From Actinoallomurus iriomotensis (GTDB lineage Bacteria > Actinomycetota > Actinomycetes > Streptosporangiales > Streptosporangiaceae), in the NCBI RefSeq assembly GCF_030269445.1, contig NZ_BSTJ01000013.1, forward strand, positions 99,454 through 163,453: a stretch of 64,000 nucleotides of DNA, read 5' to 3'. Made by a program: the position numbers and the translations under genes. Of the stretch, positions 37,973 to 45,216 are shown in pieces; the stretch's first letter is position 1, and every line of letters begins with the position of its first letter. The notes under the pieces were generated by a model. It saw nothing but the letters and a program-made list of their open reading frames with translations, had not been told where the DNA came from and made no database searches.

Positions 37973-38539
37973 TCACTTCAGGGCGTTCGCGGCGAGCCGT
38001 AGATCGGTGAAGGCCCGGTCGAGATGGGTGTGCAGGTCGTCGGTGCGATCGGCCCGCCAGCGGCGGATGGCGGTCGAGTAGGTGTCCATGCCCACCTGGG
38101 CGCACAGGGCCGCGAGCGGCTCGGCGACGCCGCGGGCCCGCAAGGCGTCGGTGAGCGTCGCGACCAGGGCCGCGCTCTTGGCCAGCGCCCGTTCCTGCAG
38201 GGCCGGCGTGGCGGCGATGACCGGCGCCCGCCGCTCGGTGACCGGAAGGTTGCGCTCGATCAGCGGCACCACCTGATGGAACGCGGCCCGCAGAGTGGGT
38301 AGCGGTCTGGTGCCGACCGGCACCGCCGTGACCGCGTCGGTCAGCAGGTCCCGTAGCTCCGTCTCGCCGTCGAAGAAGACCTCGCGTTTGTCGGCGAAGT
38401 GACGGAAGAAGGTCCGCTCGGTGACGCCGGCGTGGGCGGCGATGTCCCCGGTCGTGGTCTTGTCGTAGCCGCGTTCCAGATACAGGTCGAGCGCGGCCTC
38501 CTGCAGCCGCAGCCGCACCGCATCCCTGTTCCGTGGCAT
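37973..38539 (-). CDS. TetR family transcriptional repressor
   Basis: This 188-residue protein has the classical TetR N-terminal DNA-binding fold (LQEAALDLYLERGYDKTTTG, then HAGVTERTFFRHFADKREVF, about residues 10-55) and a helical ligand-binding C-terminal half, with AALCAQVGMDTYSTAIRRW as the late helices. It is divergently transcribed from a short-chain dehydrogenase. The 118-base gap between them holds four palindromic operator copies, one of which lies about 25 bases from its own start, so autoregulation plus control of the dehydrogenase/hydrolase operon is very likely. The inducing ligand is unknown; a lipophilic substrate of those enzymes is a fair guess. Confidence 0.92.
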   Translation of the reverse strand: MPRNRDAVRLRLQEAALDLYLERGYDKTTTGDIAAHAGVTERTFFRHFADKREVFFDGETELRDLLTDAVTAVPVGTRPLPTLRAAFHQVVPLIERNLPVTERRAPVIAATPALQERALAKSAALVATLTDALRARGVAEPLAALCAQVGMDTYSTAIRRWRADRTDDLHTHLDRAFTDLRLAANALK

Positions 38540-38561
38540 GGCTCTGACTCTACCACGAGCC

Positions 38562-38642
38562 GTCAGTGACTGACGCTACTTGCGTCAGTCACTGACGCAA
38601 AGTACCGTCAGTGACCGACACAGATTCGTGTCAGTGACTGAC
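38562..38642. promoter_or_regulatory. Array of four TetR-type operators (GTCAGTSACTGAC)
   Basis: The 13-base palindrome GTCAGTSACTGAC occurs at 38562-38574, 38584-38596, 38607-38619 (one mismatch, GTCAGTGACCGAC) and 38630-38642. Starts are 22, 23 and 23 bases apart, about two helical turns, so bound dimers would lie on one face of the DNA. The array fills the divergent promoter region between the TetR gene and the dehydrogenase. The last copy ends 15 bases before the dehydrogenase start. Confidence 0.85.
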
Positions 38643-38657
38643 GAAAAGAAGACCACC

Positions 38658-39419
38658 ATGGAACAGCGTTTCACCGGCAAGACGGTCGTCGTCACCGGCG
38701 CCAGCTCTGGCATCGGCGACGGCATCGCCCGGAGGTTCGCCGCCGAAGGGGCCAACCTCGTCCTCGCCGCGCGGCGCAAGGACCGGCTGGAGGCCCTCGC
38801 GGCCGAGATCGGCATCCACCGCGCACTCCCGGTCCCCACCGACGTCACCAGCCAGGACGACGTACAGGCGATGATCGACGCCGGCGCGGCCCGGTTCGGC
38901 GGCATCGACGTCCTGGTCTCCAACGCCGGCGTCGGCCTCGCCAAGGAGTTCGCGGAGACCACGCCGGCGGACTGGCGGCTGGTCATGAGCAGCGACGTCG
39001 ACAGCTGCTTCTTCGGCGCGCAGGCGGCGCTGCCGTACCTGAAGGAGAGCCGCGGTGGCATCGTCCAGATCGCCTCCGCCTCCGGCCTCGGCGGCGACCG
39101 CCGGCTCACCGCCTACAACGCGGCCAAGGGCGCGGTCGTGAACTTCACCCGCGGGCTCGCCTTCGACCTCGGCCAGTTCGGCATCCGGGTGAACACCGTC
39201 GCTCCGTCACTGACCGGACCGGAAGAGCTGGCGACGACGCACGCCGACATGATCGAACGCTTCAACCAGCGTCGGGCGCTCGCCGGCTTCAGCACCCCGG
39301 CCGACGTCGCCGCCGCGGTCAGCTTCCTGGCCTCGGACGACGCCCGTTTCATCACCGGCACCATCCTGCCCGTCGACGGCGGCATCACCGCCGGCAGCGG
39401 CCAGCCCTCCCTCTTCTGA
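38658..39419 (+). CDS. Short-chain dehydrogenase/reductase (SDR), NAD(P)-dependent
   Basis: This is a 253-residue classical SDR. The cofactor motif TGASSGIG lies at residues 13-20, the structural NAG at 89-91, the catalytic Ser at 140 (Ser142 also near), Tyr153 and Lys157 in YNAAK, and the C-terminal TGTILPVDGGI is typical. AARRKDR after the second strand suggests NADP(H) preference because of the Arg pair. The ATG at 38658 gives a normal family N-terminus (MEQRFTGKTVVVTG); the frame is open further upstream, but that stretch is the operator array. It is the first gene of a TetR-controlled pair with an alpha/beta hydrolase 11 bases downstream. The substrate is unknown. Confidence 0.92.
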   Translation: MEQRFTGKTVVVTGASSGIGDGIARRFAAEGANLVLAARRKDRLEALAAEIGIHRALPVPTDVTSQDDVQAMIDAGAARFGGIDVLVSNAGVGLAKEFAETTPADWRLVMSSDVDSCFFGAQAALPYLKESRGGIVQIASASGLGGDRRLTAYNAAKGAVVNFTRGLAFDLGQFGIRVNTVAPSLTGPEELATTHADMIERFNQRRALAGFSTPADVAAAVSFLASDDARFITGTILPVDGGITAGSGQPSLF

Positions 39420-39430
39420 AGGACCCTCCC

Positions 39431-40402
39431 ATGCCTGGAACCAACGACGCGCTCGACTCTGAACTCGCCGCCGCGTTCGCCGCGATGCCCAAGGCCGCGA
39501 ACGGCACCCTGCTCGAACTCTCCGACATCCCGGGCCTGCGCGCCCGACTCCGCGCGGCACGCGCCCACCTGCCCGCGACCCCGCCCGACCCCCGGGTCAC
39601 GATCGAGACCCTGCGCATCCCCCGAGACGACCGGACCGAACTCGAGGTGGTCCTGTACCGCCCGGTCGGCGCCACGCAGACCCTCCCGGTCCTGGTCTGG
39701 TTCCACGCCGGCGCCCAAGTGCTCGGCGACGACGCCCGCGACGACGACGCGTACCACACCGCCCTGGCCCTGAACCTCGACTGCGTCCTGGCCGCCGTCG
39801 TCTACCGGCTCGCCCCGGAGACCCCGGCTCCCGGCGCCGCCGAGGACGGCTACCTCGCCTACAACCACCTCGCCGCACACGCCGCCGAGCACCGGATCGA
39901 CCCGCACCGGATCGGACTCGCCGGCGCCAGCGGCGGCGGAGCGCCCGCCGCGGCCACCGCACTCATGGTGCGCGACCGGCATGCTCCGCGGCCATGCTCA
40001 CTGTCCCTGCTCTACCCGATGCTCGACGACCGCCTCGAGACGCCGTCGAGCTCCGAGGCCATCGCCGAGGTCGTCTTCGCCCGCCCGGACATCCGGCTTG
40101 CCTGGGCCGCGGTCCTGGGCGACCGGCTCGGCGCGGCCGACGTACACCCGTACTCCGCGCCCGGCCGGGCCACCGACCTCACCGACCTGCCCGACACCTT
40201 CGTCGCCGTCGCCCAGTTCGATCTGCTGCGGGACGAGGGCATCGACTTCGCCCGCCGGCTGATCACCGCCTGCGTGCCGGTCGACCTGCACCTCTACGCC
40301 CGCGCGTTCCACGCCTGGGACCGCTTCGCGGCCACGTCGACCCTGACCCGCTCGTTCGAGCAGACCTGGCACGCCTTCCTCCGCCGCCACCTGCACGGTT
40401 GA
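39431..40402 (+). CDS. Alpha/beta hydrolase, hormone-sensitive-lipase (HSL)-like esterase
   Basis: This is a 323-residue serine hydrolase. The family oxyanion motif HGGG appears as HAGA (residues 92-95). The nucleophile elbow is GASGGG with Ser167, in place of the usual GDSAG. Asp264 in VAQFDLLRDEG and His294 in RAFHAWD complete the triad. VVYRLAPETPAPGAAEDGY is the typical HSL stretch after the second motif. It follows the SDR by 11 bases, so the two are surely co-transcribed under TetR control. Esterase or lactonase action on a product or substrate of the dehydrogenase is likely but not shown. The altered oxyanion motif could change substrate range. Confidence 0.87.
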   Translation: MPGTNDALDSELAAAFAAMPKAANGTLLELSDIPGLRARLRAARAHLPATPPDPRVTIETLRIPRDDRTELEVVLYRPVGATQTLPVLVWFHAGAQVLGDDARDDDAYHTALALNLDCVLAAVVYRLAPETPAPGAAEDGYLAYNHLAAHAAEHRIDPHRIGLAGASGGGAPAAATALMVRDRHAPRPCSLSLLYPMLDDRLETPSSSEAIAEVVFARPDIRLAWAAVLGDRLGAADVHPYSAPGRATDLTDLPDTFVAVAQFDLLRDEGIDFARRLITACVPVDLHLYARAFHAWDRFAATSTLTRSFEQTWHAFLRRHLHG

Positions 40403-40492
40403 GCTGCTACGGGGCTCGGGCGTCGCGTCCCGATCCACGTCGCGCGCACGTTACCGCAGGTCCGCGTCCTTTGAGACGGCTGTTCGCTCCTG

Positions 40493-40940
40493 CTATGGGA
40501 GGCGCCGAACGAATTCCAGGAGCAGGGGGCAGAACGCGGCGGGCTGTTCCCGCGGCGCGAGGTGTCCTGCGGCGGGGATGACCACGGTCTCGCCTGCGTC
40601 GAGGTCGTGGGCCAGTCCCTCGCCACCCTCGAAGAAATCAGGCATGTCGTGTTCACCGACGCCGACGAGGACGGGAGTCGTCAGCGTGCGCAGCGCCGCC
40701 GCTCCCTCGCCGAGCGGGTCCGCCGCCAGTGACGGCTCGCCGTGGGCGAGTTGTTCGGTCAACCGGCCGCGGAGCACACGAGCCGCGTTCGCGCGTACTT
40801 CGCCGGTCGCGCCGGCGGAGGTCCAGGCCTCGACGCCGGCTGTCACGGCTGCGTCCGGAGCGCCGGCGGCGAGCGCCGTCCTTTCGGCGTCCCAGGCGGC
40901 TTGCAGACGTGGGGAGGCCGGCTGGTCGTGGGGCCCTGCG
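40493..40940 (-). pseudogene. C-terminal fragment of an alpha/beta hydrolase
   Basis: The minus strand encodes the last ~145 residues of an alpha/beta hydrolase: LQAAWDAERTALAAG, then TLTTPVLVGVGEHDMPDFFE (acid residue of the triad) and GETVVIPAAGHLAPREQP (catalytic His) before FVRRLP. The nucleophile half is missing. Just upstream the sequence becomes the end of an aldo/keto reductase in the same direction, so the 5' half was lost by deletion. Internal ATGs could still give a 117-residue product, but without a nucleophile it would be inactive. Confidence 0.7.
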
Positions 40941-40972
40941 AAAGAGCGGCAGGGCCGCCTACCTGGGGCGCC

Positions 40973-41092
40973 TCATGCCGCGGCGGTCAGTTCGTCGGTC
41001 TCCGCGTCGCTGAGCCGCAGGGTCGCCGCCGCCAGGTTCTCCTCCAGGCGCGCGACCTTGGAGGTACCGGGGATGGACAGGACGACCCCGCA
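40973..41092 (-). pseudogene. C-terminal scrap of an aldo/keto reductase
   Basis: About 39 codons read VVLSIPGTSKVARLEENL then LRLSDAETDEL before a stop. This is the signature end of aldo/keto reductases (the IPGTSK NADPH-binding loop and the final helices). Nothing of the barrel precedes it; the upstream sequence becomes the recombinase remnant on the other strand. Confidence 0.7.
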
Positions 41093-41114
41093 GCGGGCAG
41101 CAGCCAGGCCGGCG

Positions 41115-41352
41115 CCGCCATGGCCGGTGATGGTGTGGACTCCGAGGCAGACCCAGCGGTTCCTCGACCGCGCTGAACACCACCGGTTGTATGCGCCGTA
41201 CCACCTCATCGCGTTCCACTGGCCGTGCATGGAAGCCGCCCTGCCGCCCATCCGCCTCCACGACCTCCGCAGCGGCGCTGCCACCCTGCTCCTAGCCGCC
41301 GGACACGACATGAAAATCGTCGCCGCGATTCTCAAACACACTCCCCGCAGTC
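41115..41352 (+). pseudogene. Internally deleted tyrosine recombinase (phage/plasmid integrase) remnant
   Basis: The plus strand carries VWTPRQTQRFLDRAEHHRLY then APYHLIAFHW, the start of the catalytic domain of actinobacterial integrases. It jumps directly to LPPIRLHDLRSGAATLLLAA then GHDMKIVAAILKHT, the box II region, with HDLR in place of HxLRH. About 100 residues including the first catalytic Arg are missing, and the final Tyr is gone. It is a dead relic of an integrative element. Confidence 0.7.
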
Positions 41353-42489
41353 GTGCCGTTGGCCGCGCACATGGCAGGCCGCGTGTCACTCACCCCGCAG
41401 CCTGGTTTCTCGCTGGTGGACGGGCAGACGTTCCGCTGGCGGGTCACCCTGGTCGACACGGCGTACTCGGGGACGCCGAGCGGCTGGTGCTATTACCGGG
41501 TCGACAAGAGCGCACCGGAGACCGCGCCCGCGGTGACCTCCTCTGATCTGCAGGACAGCTCGACTGGAGAGCCCAACGACGTGATCGGCCGCGCGGTGAC
41601 GTTCGCCGTCGCGCCGAACGGGGCGACCGGCATCACTCACTACGAGTACGGGTGGGACTCGGACGCCGCGGCCACCGGAGCGACGGCACCGTCGGTGGCC
41701 GCCGACGCCGACGGGAAGGCCACGCTGACGCTCACGGTCCCGTACACGCAGGACATCACCTACCGGCTGTACGTGTTCAGCTTCGACGCGGCGAACAACC
41801 GGAGCGTGAGCCCGGGTGTCTTCGAGTTCAAACTCGCGTCCGCGGCCGGACCGGTGGGGCAGTGGACGCTGGACGAGACCAGCGGCCCGGACCTGGCCGA
41901 CTCCGCCGGCGACGACACCGCGACGCTCACCGGCGGCACCCCGGGTGTGGCCGGGCGCGTCGACCAGGCGCTGCGTCTGACCGGCAACGGTGACCACGCC
42001 ACCTCTCGTGCGGCCGTGGTGCACACCGACAAGAGCTACACGGTGTCGGTATGGGCGCGGCTCACCGACGACAGCCACTACTCCACTGCGGTGAGTCAGT
42101 CCGGGACGAACTTCAGCGGCTTCCAGATCTACTACTCCCCGAACACGAAGAAGTGGACGTTCAACCGGCGGGTGTCCGATGCTTCGGACGCGGCGAACAC
42201 GCTGGTCCAGGCGGACACGACGGCGACGCTGAACGTCTGGACGCATCTGACCGCCGTCTACGACGCACCGGCCCAGCGGCTGAGCTTCTACGTCAACGGC
42301 GCCCGCCAGGCATCGTCTCCGTCGTTCACCACGCCGTGGGACGCGACCGGCCCGCTGGAGATCGGACGGGTGAAGACCAGCGGGGCGTGGGGGACCCGTC
42401 TCCCCGAACTGTTCCCGCTCTTCGGCCTCGCCGAAAGGCTTCCCGTTATCGGGTTGCATGCTCTGCCCTACAAGAATGCGTGGCCGTAA
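41353..42489 (+). pseudogene. LamG-domain secreted-protein fragment fused to a sigma-factor tail
   Basis: The open frame gives about 378 residues without a signal peptide. The first part resembles Ig-like/FnIII-like modules (QTFRWRVTLVDTAYSGTPSG, then KSAPETAPAVTSSDLQDSS). A LamG/concanavalin-like jelly-roll follows (VGQWTLDETSGPDLADSAGD, YTVSVWARLTDD, NVWTHLTAVYDA, RLSFYVNGARQ). Such segments belong to large secreted actinomycete proteins. At 42400 the LamG fold stops and the last ~30 codons become LPELFPLFGLAERLP, the end of a SigG/SigJ-type sigma factor. Both ends are therefore broken; the frame is kept by chance. It begins inside the recombinase remnant, so no own start is credible. Confidence 0.65.
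42401..42445 (+). repeat. 45-base copy of the sigma-factor gene end (43/45 identical to 521-565)
   Basis: The segment matches 521-565 except at two positions (550 and 559 of the first copy). Similarity stops sharply at 42400/520 on the left. It marks a recombination junction: the tail of a sigma factor, this one or a paralogue, joined to a LamG fragment. Confidence 0.85.
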
Positions 42490-42496
42490 GATCTGC

Positions 42497-43645
42497 ATGA
42501 TGAACATGAGTGCACGAGAACAGGTCGATCAACTCGCTGAAATCGTCGGCTGGACCGGAGGTGGCCATGGTGGGATCGACTGGGAGGTTGTTGAAAAATC
42601 CCTCGGGCTTCCTGTTCCACAGGATTTCAAGGAGCTGATCAATAGATTTCCCCCGGGCCGGTTCCAGGGGGCGATCAGGTTGTCGGTACCTGATGACCAC
42701 GGCAATGGGACCGAGTTGACCGGCGGCCTTAAGTTTGTGCTCGAAGATATGCGACAATGGCGCCAAGACGAACCTGAGCGCTTTCCATTCCCACTGTATC
42801 CCGAGAAGGGTGGCGTGGTTCCGTGGGCGTGCGGTTCGCATGGAGAGACGTTCTTCTGGCTTGCGGGCGGCCCGGACCCGGATAAATGGCAGGTCGTCGG
42901 TTGTGAATTCTCCGAAATGCGGTGGGAAATATTTCCCATGTCGGCAACGCAGTTCATCACTGGTTATGTTACGGGGAGTTTGAACTCCACGCTATTTGCT
43001 GTGAGTGGCATCGAGCGTCCATCCTTCGAGCCTTTCAACTTCGACGACGACGTCGATGATGAAGAAGTCGAGGAAGGTGGGCCTGAGTTTTCCCTTCCGG
43101 AGCCCATCCTGTCGCTGTGGCCGCCATCTAATGAAGCGTCTTCGCTGATCTCGGCTGTTGGCCGCGCTCGACGTCGTAAATTCGCGTGGAATGGTGTGGA
43201 GAGCAGGCTTTCCGTGCGCCTGCCGTCTGACTACAAAGAACTGATGGATGCGCTAGGAGCCGGAAGCTTCCGAGACCTTCACGTGCCAGCCCCAAATTGG
43301 CCGAATCCTGATTATGATCTATTTTCCTTGATTCGGAACACGCGGGAGGCCGCCCATGCTGAAAAGCTGATCCCTTGGGGCTGGACCGATGACGGCCTCA
43401 CCTTCGTATGGGACGCCGGCGCTGGTGATCCGGATGGCTGGAATGTTTATCTCGCGCAGCCGGGCTTCCTGGCATATCGACTCTTGTTGACCCAAGACCG
43501 ACGTCTGTCGATGACAGGTGTGGTGGCACGCTACGTGGCGGATCCGCTCAGTATCGCACCGAACGTGGTGAACCCTCTTACGAAGACGGTGGTCGATCCG
43601 CGTACCCCGGCCGCTCTACCACCTTTTACTCCCGCCCCGGAATGA
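42497..43645 (+). CDS. Tandem SMI1/KNR4 (SUKH) domain protein, immunity type
   Basis: This protein of about 382 residues has two SUKH-like units. Unit 1 (about residues 15-155) has WEVVEKSLGLPVPQDFKELI, then FPFPLYPEKGGVVPWA and GETFFWLAGG. Unit 2 (about 215-365) has LSVRLPSDYKELMDALGAGS, then LIPWGWTDDGLTFVWDAG. An acidic hinge (FDDDVDDEEVEEGG) joins them. SUKH proteins are common immunity proteins that neutralise diverse polymorphic toxins, often nucleases, by direct binding. No toxin lies beside it. Base composition is lower in GC than neighbouring genes, a sign of transfer. Starts at 42497, 42500 and 42506 are possible; none has a strong ribosome-binding site. It could protect against an incoming toxin or be an orphan. 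Confidence 0.8.
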   Translation: MMNMSAREQVDQLAEIVGWTGGGHGGIDWEVVEKSLGLPVPQDFKELINRFPPGRFQGAIRLSVPDDHGNGTELTGGLKFVLEDMRQWRQDEPERFPFPLYPEKGGVVPWACGSHGETFFWLAGGPDPDKWQVVGCEFSEMRWEIFPMSATQFITGYVTGSLNSTLFAVSGIERPSFEPFNFDDDVDDEEVEEGGPEFSLPEPILSLWPPSNEASSLISAVGRARRRKFAWNGVESRLSVRLPSDYKELMDALGAGSFRDLHVPAPNWPNPDYDLFSLIRNTREAAHAEKLIPWGWTDDGLTFVWDAGAGDPDGWNVYLAQPGFLAYRLLLTQDRRLSMTGVVARYVADPLSIAPNVVNPLTKTVVDPRTPAALPPFTPAPE

Positions 43646-44043
43646 CGCCCGGCCGGGTTTCGGATCTACGCGGTGGGCGTGCGCGTCACCATCGTGTGTC
43701 GGGTGCGGCTACCGGTGATCTTGGGTGCTCGGTGGGTGCTCGTATCGCAACAGTTGCCTCATCTCGCCTCTACCGCGATGTTGGGCACATGTAGCGCTTT
43801 TCCGAGGAGGTCGACGCCCAGAGCGGGGGACCGATACGCATGCGGCGCCAGCCGCCGGTGCCGCAGTCATCCTGCGTTCCGCGATGGTGGCGCACAGGTT
43901 CAAATCTCCTGCAGGGCGCACAGAATATAGGAACACGGTCTTCCCGGCTTCTGATCGTCGAAGACCAAGTCGTCCTACCAGGGAATCCCCGGAAGTGAGC
44001 CTCCGCGCAAGTGACGCCGGTAGCCGCTGCTGGACGAGCCGCG
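43646..44043. other. Intergenic region with a tRNA T-arm-like sequence
   Basis: No gene is supported in these ~400 bases, which lie between the ends of two convergent genes. At 43897-43905 GGTTCAAAT has the look of a tRNA T-loop, followed by GCAGGGCGCA. However, the stem does not pair well and no matching acceptor 5' end exists upstream. It may be the remnant of a tRNA-derived attachment site, given the dead integrase 2.5 kb away, or chance. Confidence 0.3.
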
Positions 44044-45216
44044 TCAGGTCGGCACCTCGGCGGGGGCCGCGTGTGACAGGGCGCCGAGGTAGCCGCACAG
44101 CAACGCCTGCGCGGTGCGGCGGACGTCGTCATCGGTCGGCAGGAAGCCGGGTGAGTGCAGGCGTTCCGAGCCTTCCGTGCCGACGAAGAGCATCGTGGAC
44201 GGCAGGCGTTCGGAGAAGTAGGAGAAGTCGTCGGCTCCCAGCGACCGCAGGTCGTCCGTCACCCGTAGCCCGCGGTGCCGGAGCTGCCCCGCGATCTCCC
44301 GGACCAGCTGCGGGTCGTTCTCCAGGACGGGTTCTCCGTGGGTGATCGTGACCGTGGCCGTGCACGAGTGGGCGCGGGCGATGAACTCCGCGATCTCGGT
44401 GATCCGCTCGTGGAGGAGCGTACGGGTCCGTGGGGTGAGAGCCCGGATCGTGCCGGTCGCGCGGGCCCGGCCAGCGATGACGTTGGCCGCGCTGCCCGCC
44501 GAGATCGACGAGACCCCCACGACGGCGGAGGACATGGGGTCGACCGACCGGCTGACGATGCTCTGGCACGCCACCACGATCTCCGACATGGCGAGCAGGG
44601 CGTCGCTGGTCAGATGGGGATACGCGGCGTGCCCCGACGCGCCGTGGACGATGATCTCGAACTCGTCGGAGGAGGCGTTCACCCCGCCCGGCGTGCAGGC
44701 GACCTGGCCCGCGCTCAGCAGGGGCTGTACGTGGGCTCCGATCATGGCGGCGCACTGCTCGGTTCCAAGCACCCCATGATCGACGATGTCCCGCGCGCCC
44801 GACGGGTACGTCTCCTCCCTCGGTTGGAGGACGACCAGGAGCGGTGCCGGCGGCTCGCTTTCCGTCAGCGCCCTGGCCACCGCGATCACGGCGGCCAAGT
44901 GCACGTCGTGGCCGCACGCGTGCATGGCCTCCGGCCGGACCGACGCCCATGGCACGCCGGTCGCCTCCGCGACGGGCAGGGCGTCCAGCTCGCCCCGGAT
45001 GCCGATGGCGGGGCCGGAGGGGCCGATGCGGACCACGGCTCCGGTCTCGGCCACTTTGACGACCGACGTCGCGGAGGGCAGTGCCGCCAGTACGACCTCC
45101 CTGGTCATGGACTCGTCGCCGGACAGGTCGGGTTCGCGATGGATGGCGCGCCGCAGTTCGAGGGCGTCCGGCAGATGACGGTCGAGCGCGGCCCAGATCT
45201 CCGCGTGCTCAGTCAT
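44044..45216 (-). CDS. M20 family metallo-amidohydrolase (hippurate/IAA-amino acid hydrolase-like)
   Basis: This 390-residue M20D-type enzyme hydrolyses N-acyl amino acids or related amides with two metal ions. Family marks: RRAIHREPDLSGDE at the N-terminus, MHACGHDVH with Cys101, His103 and His106, LQPREE with Glu134-Glu135, His162, the dimerisation-domain HGASGHAAYPHL, and HSPGFLP near the end. The start overlaps the end of the upstream amidohydrolase by eight bases, so it is the third gene of a minus-strand operon (ligase-like, amidohydrolase, this). In that setting it probably splits an N-acyl or gamma-glutamyl-type amide made or imported by the pathway; the exact substrate is unknown. 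Confidence 0.9.
   Translation of the reverse strand: MTEHAEIWAALDRHLPDALELRRAIHREPDLSGDESMTREVVLAALPSATSVVKVAETGAVVRIGPSGPAIGIRGELDALPVAEATGVPWASVRPEAMHACGHDVHLAAVIAVARALTESEPPAPLLVVLQPREETYPSGARDIVDHGVLGTEQCAAMIGAHVQPLLSAGQVACTPGGVNASSDEFEIIVHGASGHAAYPHLTSDALLAMSEIVVACQSIVSRSVDPMSSAVVGVSSISAGSAANVIAGRARATGTIRALTPRTRTLLHERITEIAEFIARAHSCTATVTITHGEPVLENDPQLVREIAGQLRHRGLRVTDDLRSLGADDFSYFSERLPSTMLFVGTEGSERLHSPGFLPTDDDVRRTAQALLCGYLGALSHAAPAEVPT

Noticed and set aside
38562-38642. The repeat array as a CRISPR
   Set aside because: The units are 13-base palindromes with 9-10-base gaps, far below CRISPR dimensions, and lie in a TetR divergent promoter with no cas genes.
38580-38657. Earlier start of the SDR within the operator array
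   Set aside because: The 26 extra residues come from the repeated TetR operators. The SDR fold begins properly from the ATG at 38658.
43886-43930. A functional tRNA gene
   Set aside because: The T-stem is poorly paired, and no acceptor 5' strand, D-arm or anticodon arm can be folded upstream.
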